Origin: Apostichopus japonicus | Taxonomy: Eukaryota; Echinodermata; Holothuroidea; Aspidochirotida; Stichopodidae | NCBI RefSeq assembly: GCF_037975245.1 | Contig: NC_092569.1 | Coordinates: 14,652,501 to 14,712,500 of the forward strand | Direction: 5' to 3' | DNA length: 60,000 nucleotides | Part shown: positions 51,014-60,000 of the stretch, in pieces | How positions within the stretch are numbered: the first letter of the stretch is position 1 | How the letters are laid out: each line of letters opens with the position of its first letter | Notes under the pieces: generated by a model | The model's database searches: none | What the model saw: only the letters and a program-made list of their open reading frames with translations | Told to the model about the DNA's origin: nothing | Position numbers and translations under genes: made by a program

Positions 51014-51258
51014 ACCAAGCACATCATGGCAGAACGTAGTGTACTTTTAAAGAACATCAAGCATCCGTTTCTGGTGGGAATCCACTATTCCTTCCAAACG
51101 CCGGACAAACTATACTTTGTCCTCGACTACGTCAACGGGGGAGAATTATTCTTTCACTTACAAAGAGAGAGATCCTTCACGGAGCCCCGTGCGAAATTTT
51201 ACACAGCGGAGATGGCTAGCGCTATAGGATATTTGCATTCCAAGGATATAATTTACAG
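51014..51258 (+). CDS. SGK3: SGK3-like kinase, coding exon 6 (alpha-C helix to catalytic loop)
   Basis: Residues 199-279 plus two bases of codon 280. [13 protein letters not shown] carries alpha-C Glu205, which pairs with Lys186. [19 protein letters not shown] is the hinge and alpha-D region typical of SGK. The exon ends at SKDIIYR just before the catalytic Asp. The acceptor is TCTTTGGCAG and the donor TACAG|GTAGGA, phase 2. The donor region recurs downstream in intron 6. Confidence 0.97.
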
Positions 51259-51468
51259 GTAGGAGTCACTTCTCCGTCAGAAAAAACACGGCAAGTTGGT
51301 TATGAAATCTGAGTCGCGTTGAATTTCATTTGATGACATAGGATTGCCGTCATATACATTCAGCCATAGTCTATGGTGTCTTTGTTTGCACTACATGGAC
51401 ACATTTGGGCTAGGTTTCTACTGCCCGCATTACTACCACATTCAGCAGTTGCTAATCTTAAATATATA

Positions 51469-51712
51469 GTTTTGTTCAAAGGGAATATAATTTACAGTTA
51501 GGGCTGATCTCAAAAATTCCCAGAGTTTTGTTCAAAGGGGATATAATTTACAGTTAGGGCTGATTTCCAAAATTCCCAGCAGTTTGGTATAGATGAATTC
51601 AGATTCCTGTTGGATTTGATTTGATGCAGTAACAGGAGGTTATTCATGTTTTATATATATTCAGGGAATAATTCAAGCAGATTGTGTGATTTGATGCAGT
51701 AGCAGGAGGTTA
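51469..51712 (+). repeat. Tandem partial copies of the exon 6 end and early intron 6
   Basis: Two 56-bp copies (51469-51524, 51525-51580) contain TTCAAAGG(G/GG)ATATAATT and TACAGTTAGGGCTGA, parallel to the exon 6 end (TTCCAAGGATATAATTTACA at 51238-51257, then G and GTAGGAGTCA). In the copies the donor GT has become TT. The following part, about 51581-51662, matches early intron 6 (about 51290-51365): GTTGGATTTGATTTGATG against GTTGAATTTCATTTGATG, then TATATATTCAG against TATACATTCAG. A further partial copy follows to about 51712. Confidence 0.8.
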
Positions 51713-51990
51713 TTTAAGATGGACACGACCTAGTGCAGTCACTGTTGCAATTGTCTGCACATGTGGCCACTGTACAGTTACACTCACACTTGTGAATAGT
51801 GCATAGTTTGCAATCAGGACTGTGTTATATGAATAACTGCTCACTATTTTATTACTTTTATCACAAAAATAGTTAATGTGTCACCATGGCAATATCCTGA
51901 GTGAGTTAATACATATCCAGAGACTGCTTCACATAAAACAATGGCTTTGGATAATTAGTGAAGCTTATGTAGAATATGCAGTGTCTTTAG

Positions 51991-52804
<814 letters not shown>

Positions 52805-52839
52805 TAAATTACATATAATGGTACTGGCACTGTAGCGAA

Positions 52840-53480
52840 GATGGTGTGGTGTTGGTGTTGTCGCGTATTAAATGTTCTCTGGAAATTCAATTTTATGTTT
52901 AATGGTACTGTCCATGTGAGGGAGAAAGGAGGTAGTCTTGAAACAGTGGTGCTGTCTTGGTGATGTCATATGAAATGTACTCTGGGCTTTTGTAATTACC
53001 TATAGTAGAACAGTCAATTTATGGTAGGACAGTCAATTTATGGTAGGAAGTGAGCGGTGTTGTCTTGGTGCTGTTATTAATGAAATGCACTCTGAAGTGG
53101 TATTATGTAGTGTATACATTAGATGTCATAGTGCAGTAATTGTATAGCAGGAAGGGTGTTGTCTTGGTGCCATTTTATATGAAATGCACACTGGAGGTGT
53201 ATTATGTAGTGAATACATTAGATGTCATGGTGCAGTAATTGTAGAGCAGGAAGGCAGCGGTGTTGTCTTGGTGCCATTTTATATGAAATGCACTCTGAAG
53301 TGGTATTATGCAGTGTATATGTCATGGTGCAGTAACTGTAGAGCAGGAAGGCAGTGGTGTTGTCTTGGTGCTGTAACATATGAAATGCACACTGGAGTTT
53401 TATTACTGTTTGCGCAGTTAATGTAGAGCAGGAAGGCAGTGGTGTTGTCTTGGTGCTGTTATATATGAAAAAGTTACATA
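52840..53480 (+). repeat. About seven tandem partial copies of exon 8 with its 5' splice-site region
   Basis: The exon 8 core GTCTTGGTGCTGT (52761) recurs in variant form at 52851, 52954, 53062, 53161, 53265, 53362 and 53447, spaced 85-108 bases. Each copy is followed by a TATGAAATGC(A/T)C-like block and, in most, by a CTGAAGTG/CTGGAGGTG end running into GTATTATG, parallel to the exon end CTG|GTATGTTA. The better copies start with GAGCAGGAAGGCAG, resembling AAGCAGGAGTATGACCGCAG of exon 8. The copy at 53343-53395 still reads [14 protein letters not shown], against [14 protein letters not shown] in the exon. Confidence 0.92.
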
Positions 53481-54003
53481 ATTGAATGTCATAGTGCAGT
53501 CAATTGAGATCAATGAGTTGTCTTCTCCCTGTTGGGTAGATGGTATAGATATAATACGTGTTAATGTAATCCTAACTTAACTTCATTGTCATGAAAATGT
53601 AAACGCTTAACAAAAGTGTTAAAACATTGTGTCCTTTTATAAGAGCTTTAATACTCCGTGCTACGCACTGTGATTATATAAATGCTGCACAAACCAACCT
53701 AAACATTGGCCCTGCAATTCCTCATGCATGTTGACACTATCATCTCATGTTGACCTCCACCATTCCCCAAGTTGACCCCATTATCTCCACCATTCCCCAA
53801 GTTGACCCCATCACCTCGAGTAGCTAAAACCTCCCATGGTCCATACACACTAAATACATAGATATCATATTCTGCTTCATGATTGACCTTTGACCTATCA
53901 TTTCAACATCGTCAAGACAACTGCCATCTCTTATGTACTACTTCCTTCGTACTTCACCTGTGGCAGGCTGTCAATCAATTTTCTGTCTGTCTCCTTCTCA
54001 CAG
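53481..54003 (+). other. Intron 8, distal part
   Basis: Contains a two-copy direct repeat of about 30 bases (CTCCACCATTCCCCAAGTTG followed by ACCCCAT) at about 53755-53812. The acceptor region before exon 9 is pyrimidine-rich (GTCTGTCTCCTTCTCACAG). Nothing coding is seen. Confidence 0.8.
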
Positions 54004-54111
54004 CCTCCATTCTACAGCAGAGACACTGCAGAGATGTACGACAATATCCTGAACAAACCTCTTAAACTAAGGCACAATTTCTCACCGTCGGCGAAGAGCG
54101 TACTTGATGGG
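54004..54111 (+). CDS. SGK3: SGK3-like kinase, coding exon 9 (kinase C-lobe)
   Basis: Thirty-six codons, residues 354-389. [16 protein letters not shown] aligns with [16 protein letters not shown] of human SGK3. The donor is GATGGG|GTAAGT, phase 0 at both ends. Position and phase follow exactly from exon 8. Confidence 0.97.
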
Positions 54112-55012
54112 GTAAGTCATCAACCTTACTCCCTGAATCCTTTATAGGAACTGGCTGTTTGAGTTTAACCAAACTTAATGAGTTTTATTTCAGATAAGAT
54201 ATAATTTGATCTCACTATAGGTGATTTCATCTGATGATGCTAACTGAGTGATTTATTTGAAGTTGCTTGAAACGTCAATATTTTGTGGCCCAGATGCTTC
54301 TTTTACAAAAGTACACAAACACAACTGGGGGAATCTGCGATCACCAGTGTCTAATATAGGTCTGAAAACCTTGTAAACATGATTACTGTAAAAGTGAAAA
54401 CTTTGATGATAAACTTCTTACTTTGATATATAGGTAGGTCCGCATTTGTACAAGAATCTTACTGATCAGTAACGGTTGACACATAAGAATCTTGTTTTGT
54501 AGTGTCACTGTTTAAAGTCCTCATACAGATTGCAGCAAGGAATCACTAAGCCAACTGGCTTTTCTGGTCTCTCTCAATTTGTGTTTGCAATTGCCTTTTA
54601 CTGTTTGCTGTTTATCAAATGATTTTATAATCCATATTCTGTGCAATTTCTATATTTCTGTCATCATTATTTCCAGTGATGCTAAAAGTATGGTTTGCAA
54701 ACATGACTTTGCAGCAGCTGCAATGTTGCCAAGTTAACGACAAAGATGTATTTATTAGTGACTTAGCCTGTTTTACATCAGTTAAAAAGAAAATAATAAA
54801 CATACATGCCTACATTATATATTCTCCGAAAGTGAACCTGTATTGTTTACTTCCAAAAGTTTTTATTATGTGTTGTGTTTATTATTGAATTTTTATGCCT
54901 GCTATTTTGATAAATAGACCTTAAATTGGATGTGTGGGAATTTTTTTTTGGTTGTAAAGGATTCTTTTCAATTAAAGCCCTTCTGTTTCTTACTTCCTAT
55001 CTTGCCCTAAAG
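54112..55012 (+). other. Intron 9
   Basis: AT-rich intron with no repeat or coding signal that I can support. No copy of the exon 9 end is present. Confidence 0.75.
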
Positions 55013-55153
55013 CTTCTACAGAAAGACCGTCAGATGCGCCTGGGGGCCGGAGAGAAGGACTTTGATGCTGTAAAAGGCCACGATTTCTTTCAAAACATCA
55101 ACTGGACCGATCTGTATAGTAGGAAGATTAAACCACCTTATAACCCCAGTGTG
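55013..55153 (+). CDS. SGK3: SGK3-like kinase, coding exon 10 (end of kinase domain)
   Basis: Residues 390-436. LLQKDRQMRLGAGEKDFD contains the conserved Arg of kinase subdomain XI, and GHDFFQNINWTDLYSRKI with PPYNPSV begins the AGC C-terminal extension. The acceptor is CTTGCCCTAAAG and the donor GTG|GTAGGT, phase 0. Confidence 0.97.
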
Positions 55154-56113
55154 GTAGGTGTTACTGTCACAGCGTGGCTTTAGGCAGAGTTTAATCTTGA
55201 TGTATAACCAAAACCAAGAAACGCTTTAGTTTCAAGTTGAAAAAAAAAATACAGAGCATGTGATGTCAAGAGAAACACATTGGTCTAACTCCCAGCTGTA
55301 TAAATCATTCCTGTTTATGACGTGTAAAAATACCTCAATTTATCGTAAAGTTGCATTGTGTAAATACAACAGTTTTGGAGGTTGGCCAAAAAGTACATTT
55401 TTTTATTATATTTATATAATCCTTAGAAGACAATGCAACTTGTAATCAAGGTCACTGGTTTAATATGCTGACCAGGCTCAATCCAGTCACTTCATTTAAC
55501 ATTTAAACACTTATTTACAACAGTTTGCCAGGAAAAGCTTCAAGGACTTTTCCTGGTTGTCCGTGGTACAACCAGGTGTTACTGCTTGGTTGTCCAAACA
55601 GCCAAATTTGATTGTCCGAAGAGAGTGAAACGGAATAACAAAGAATAACCAATTTGTACACTGTGGGAGAGATGTTCAGATTTGGGGTATTGAACTGAAG
55701 GATTTGGCCAGTAAAAGTCCCCTTTTGGTTGATCATAGGTGGTCTGCAACTAACCTCAAAGTGACGGAGGGTGATACCAATGTATTACTCATCCTATTTA
55801 CTTGAATAATCCCAATTTGATGTAAAAACCTGATCTTCTCCCCAGATGACCTCCAAAGCCGATATTTGTTGATCAAACAGAAATTTGGTCATCTTGAATG
55901 ACTGGCTATACTTGAAAATCTGCCCTGGTTTGAAAGGGACCCTCAGGTGTATACTGTAGATCAAAAACATGAAATATAATGTACATAATATCATATATAC
56001 GTTGTATAATATCATCTCTTATATACTCGGAGTCAAGGGCAACAGTTGATGATTTTGGCAGTACTGGAACTTTTATACAACACATATACTTGCACTTTTC
56101 TTCTTCCCCGCAG
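55154..56113 (+). other. Intron 10
   Basis: No clear repeat or coding signal. An 11-bp match (AGGTGTTACTG at 55154-55168 region and about 55574-55584) could be a trace of a donor-region copy but is too short to call. Confidence 0.7.
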
Positions 56114-56275
56114 AACGGTGATTTAGATTTTAAGAACATCGACCCTGAGTTTGTCAGAGAGCCTGTCCCTAACTCAGTGGGGAAGTCTTGCACTGCCAAC
56201 ATATCAGCCAGTGTACAGGAAGCTGACAATGCGTTCATGGGCTTCACCTATGTTCCTCCAACAGACTTGGAATAA
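56114..56275 (+). CDS. SGK3: SGK3-like kinase, coding exon 11 (C-terminal tail, stop)
   Basis: Residues 437-489 and the TAA stop at 56273-56275. It carries the turn-motif area and the hydrophobic motif FMGFTYVPP (477-485). Vertebrate SGKs have Ser in this place (FxGFSYAPP; human SGK3 Ser486), whereas here residue 481 is Thr, still phosphorylatable. The C-terminus ends TDLE, a few residues shorter than human SGK3. The acceptor is CTTCTTCCCCGCAG. Confidence 0.96.
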   Translation, partial: NGDLDFKNIDPEFVREPVPNSVGKSCTANISASVQEADNAFMGFTYVPPTDLE

Positions 56276-56316
56276 AGTTTGGTTTATGGCCCCCGCTGCA
56301 TCTCGGATCCATACCT

Positions 56317-56366
56317 CATCTAGATAGCGTCTAGATAGCATCTAGATAGCATCTAGATAGCATAGA
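56317..56366. repeat. CATCTAGATAG tandem repeat in the 3' UTR
   Basis: Four to five copies of an 11-bp unit containing the palindrome CTAGATAG/TCTAGA, starting 42 bases after the stop codon. Confidence 0.85.
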
Positions 56367-59300
56367 TGCTGTAGATAAGGAGATCAAATAGGATGTAGAT
56401 GCCTCCTATGGGAAACAGCGCTAGTTCACTCGTGAACGCACGACATGTGAACCGGAATGTGAAGGTCACGCTGAATGCGTCTCCTAACCAAACAAAGCAT
56501 TCGCTGATATCAGGCTGGTAGTCCTCTTTAATATTTTGAAAACTAAGATAAGTTAAATGTAAAAGTTGGGTCTTGTAGAGTGACTTTTAGCTGGTTGAAC
56601 TAATTTGCATTCTGACCTCCTTTTTGTTTTAGTTTTGAAATCTACCTCTGTTAGTTTAGTATAGAGTCAAGCCGTTTGATCTGCAGATCATTTTGTAGAC
56701 AAATCCATCTAAAATGAAAGATTTCAAAGAATGTAGAAAAGAAAAATATTAAAAAAAGGACTACCAGACCACACCTTTAACAACAAAATGCGTATTCACA
56801 AACCTCTATGTGATGGAATAATTATATCGTTGATGATCATTTCTAAATTTTACCAAAAATTAAATGCAGGACTGTCGTGGAAATGCAGGGTGTGCCAAAG
56901 ATGATCAGAGTGTTGTTATAAAAGAAAAAGGGAAAAAAAATCTCTCTTTTTGGTTTAAGTAAACAATGTTGATATGTCAGGATTTTAAAGATAGCTGAAT
57001 TTTCCATCATGCGTAGGCAACGATACTCTGCTTCCCTGGCTTTTGTGGTGGCAATGAACGAAAGAGGGAAAAGAACATTTAAGATATCATCACTAGATCA
57101 TACATAATATCAATGACGATATTTCATATGCTGAAAAATTATGGCTACTGCGTCTTGAAAATTTCTTGCCAAAATTGATCATGGTACAAGTCAGTAATTT
57201 AGAATATAAGTTTGTAAATTTGATTAGTGGGGTCGGTACAAGTATTGGGTAATGTGTAAATAATATATTCCAACCTTTGGCCAGGTATGTTAATGACTTA
57301 TTGTACCGATTGAAATATCTAGATTGAACACGCTAGGCTGTCCCAAATTTGTCTCATTGAAAGAGAAGAGGAGGGGGGAAAAGATGAGAGAAATTTGGTC
57401 CGCTTACTAGCTTCATCTCGAAAGGAAAATGCAGTATGACCAATCATGAATTTCTTCAGCAGTTTAGTATTTAGAAAATGCTCCATTAGCCAAGGATGAA
57501 TGGTATTGGTGGTCAGATATTCTCACATCACTTTGTAGGGAATAAGCAAAAAATAACGTAAAGTGTTCAAACGAACTTTTTTTTCAAAAAGTTCTGATTC
57601 TGGAGTGAGACAAACTTTAAACTCAAAGACCAATCGATTATGAACAGAATCATCTTCTAAAAAGTGTGAAAGTATAAGTAATCAAAGTTCAATGGATTAT
57701 TTATAAAATTTCTGGTCTTTTCAGTCCCTTTAATGCCAACTTCTCCGTGAAAGTGTGTATAAAATGTTGAAAGAGAGAGAGAGTTTTGGAAACTGAAGAA
57801 TTATGGAAATCTTTTTAAGTTTGAAAATAGAATTTTTTCAAACTGCTGTTTGTCTTCTAAGTTTGTGGTGTGTTCACTCAAGAAACTGGTGGTATGTTCT
57901 CTGTTTGAAGCCACTAATTATTTCTTCTCAATTTGGAAGCTTTGTAAATTTGATCTAATTAACCGTAATGTGTAAAAAGACAACACCAACAACTCTGCCA
58001 ATTTTTTTTTTTCATATATGCAAATTAGGCTAATTTTGTCAGCCTAGGCACCTAGGCTAACAGATGTTGAATATTCAGAGATTTTATTGCCTTTGTTAAG
58101 GATTTGGAACTCCAAACCTAACACCTTACTTGTACTTACAGCTTTCATTTTGCTTTGAATTTGTCCCAAACCAGGGTGATGCCATACTGCACCATTAGTG
58201 TGTCATCTTATTCCACGAGAATCTCACCAGGAATGATTATGAAATTAGGTAGCAAAATCAAAGAATTTGTTACAGAAACAAATGGGAGAAACTACATTAA
58301 ATTTGTGGGACCGAAAATAATCTGTAGTTGATTACTAAAACCATTCATTACTCCAAACGAAAAAAGGAGTAAATTTTTTTTTTTTCCCCTTTAAAATTTT
58401 TTTTTTTTTAAAATTAATTAAGATGCATGACTTGCCATATCATTGCAGGGATCTAACAAGCCTAACTGGTATAAACCAAAGTTCATTTTTCAAATCATGC
58501 CAGTGGACTATCACCATGACATAATTGTGTTTTGTTTTTGTTTTAAAGGGGTATTCTGGTGGCATGCAATGTGACACTTGGATTGAAAGGCAAAAATATT
58601 CTTCACTGTTAGTTGAAACCCCCATCTCAATATCTTGTGTCCCTAACTCAAGATACGGTAAATTGATTGTAACGCATTTTGACTGGCTAAGTAAACCATC
58701 CATTCTTCCCCCTAGAGTGTGTGAGGGGAGGGGGGGGTCACAGAAGGTGGCCTGTGATATCACAATGGTGAATTTTCTGCGGAACCTTTAACTTCTTTAT
58801 TGTAAACATCTTGAAGAGTTTTCGTTGAAAACAGATACATTTTGGAATGTTTGCTTAGCTGTGTCAAGGTTCTCAATGCAACTGTGATTAAATGAATAAC
58901 ATGTTACAAAGAAAGAGATGTTGAATTGCTGTGGTGACAATGTTCATTCTAGCTGTTGCCAGATGCCTTTTTACAAGATATCATCAAATGTGAAGAATTC
59001 CATTATTTACCACACAAGAATGCTTATTAAGGATATGGCATTCACACCCTTAAAGATGCCGAAGATTTCCACCATCAGCCACTGGAAAATCTCTCCAATA
59101 ATTCATTTCTTGAAAATAGTAATAATGATTATAATAAGAATGAATATCTTGAAAATAACTGTTATGACAGAATAAAGGAAATTTTCCATGTACCTTGATT
59201 TGGATCTTACCTCAGACATCAGATTAAATGTGACCTCATCATTGCTCCTTCTAATTTTGTCAAATTTTGAATTTCTTTTTTGAAATTTTTTTCCCTTTCC

Positions 59301-59430
59301 TTTTCTTCTCTGTGCTTTCAAAACTGGTGGTTTTGAGATGAATTATTACAACTACAAAATGTACTGGTTACAATTTGAAAAAATGTTGTGAATTGGATTT
59401 TCCTGTTAGTAAAAGAGATTTATATCAAGA

Positions 59431-59490
59431 AATAAAAAGTGTAGAGTTGTCCAAAGTTTGGTTACAACTGTTTTAGTAATTTATAATAAA
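59431..59490 (+). terminator. Candidate polyadenylation signals
   Basis: AATAAA occurs at 59431-59436 and 59485-59490, with a GT/G-rich stretch downstream at about 59539-59570 (AAGTGTGTGGAGG). Another AATAAA is at 59171-59176. Together they make a plausible 3' end near 59.5 kb, but no transcript evidence is available. Confidence 0.35.
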
Positions 59491-59510
59491 TTGATTACTT
59501 TGTCTGATTG

Positions 59511-60000
59511 AAAATAGTTATGACATTTCTTTTGACAAGTGTGTGGAGGAGGGGAAGGGGGGGGTGGGGATCACGGAAGGAGGAAGAGGGGCATGCTTGT
59601 TTTGCATTGTGATGGATTGTATCATGATGATTGGGGAGTAATTATTGATATGATTTAATTTAATACTACCCCTATGGGGTGACAGACAAGAAAACTAGCT
59701 TTTATGCACAGATATCTTTAGTTGATTACAAATGTTAAAGGCTCACAGAAGTTGGCTTCTGACTAACTGCCAGTCTGTTAACAATGGTCATCTCAGAGAG
59801 CTTGTCAATAATAGTGGTCAGACCAAACTGGTTTTTGAGTCATCGATGCTGGCGAATTATCATCACGTTTGAGGAGAAACGAGGCTGTGGACAATCTATG
59901 CCAGTTGTTGATGTGGGGGTGGGGGGGGTGGAGGCAAAGATCAGTTATCACAAAACACACGGCCACAGAACTGCCTCATAAATCCTTCAAGGGAAGTGAA
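59511..60000. other. Downstream flank
   Basis: No gene recognised. Contains a G-rich tract at 59546-59568 and another at about 59914-59930. Confidence 0.6.

Larger units (their letters stand above)
56276..59510 (+). other. Probable 3' UTR of the SGK3-like gene
   Basis: AT-rich, without credible coding frames. It starts with an 11-bp tandem repeat (CATCTAGATAG, about 56317-56366) and contains several homopolymer runs. It is assigned as 3' UTR because no splice-site pair or new gene is visible before the candidate poly(A) signals at 59171, 59431 and 59485. The real 3' end is unknown and could be much nearer the stop codon. Confidence 0.5.

Noticed and set aside
53184-53426. Open frame reading [14 protein letters not shown]
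   Set aside because: It is an intronic copy of exon 8, not a separate gene; there is no acceptor site before it.

Overview
The window is eukaryotic nuclear DNA: about 36-40% G+C by eye, long AT-rich introns, GT-AG splice sites, tRNA-derived SINEs, short inverted-repeat DNA elements and many microsatellites. One protein-coding gene is recognisable. It lies on the + strand, runs through most of the window, and encodes a PX-domain AGC-family kinase of the SGK3 (CISK) type. Conceptual splicing of 11 coding exons between 7112 and 56275 gives an uninterrupted protein of 489 residues (human SGK3 is about 496). It has a PX domain, a complete kinase domain, an activation-loop Thr and a C-terminal hydrophobic motif. 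The SINE types and the SGK3-like gene suggest a marine invertebrate deuterostome. An echinoderm such as a sea cucumber is my guess, but the sequence does not prove it.

Layout: 1-6477 is non-coding upstream DNA. A possible 5' UTR exon lies at 6478-6528. The first coding exon (7112-7189, probably with 5' UTR back to about 6874) is followed by intron 1 (15.8 kb). Intron 1 holds a pyrimidine minisatellite, two SINEs, a truncated CR1/L2-like LINE and several inverted-repeat elements. Exon 2 (23007-23090) is followed by intron 2 (23 kb), the most repeat-rich part. It holds inverted-repeat elements, a hAT-like element with flanking duplication, a 1-kb element with GGGGTAAAAAAAAACAA ends, a SINE, a LINE reverse-transcriptase fragment, a 17-bp minisatellite, a 29-bp AT-rich array and a TTAGG-like array. 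Exons 3-11 are compact (46076-56275), and the 3' UTR probably reaches about 59.5 kb.

The most unusual signal is inside this gene. In three separate introns (4, 6 and 8) the 3' end of the preceding coding exon, together with its 5' splice site and the first part of the intron, has been tandemly copied into the downstream intron: three clear copies after exon 4, two to three after exon 6 and about seven after exon 8. The copies keep recognisable protein-coding sequence, and some keep usable-looking GT donor sites. They are diverged from one another, so a simple assembly error is unlikely. A SINE appears to have inserted between exon 4 and its intronic copies.

The protein is expected to bind PI3P on endosomes through its PX domain and to be activated by PDK1 (activation loop) and mTORC2 (hydrophobic motif), as for vertebrate SGK3. 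No second gene, rRNA, functional tRNA gene or CRISPR array was seen.
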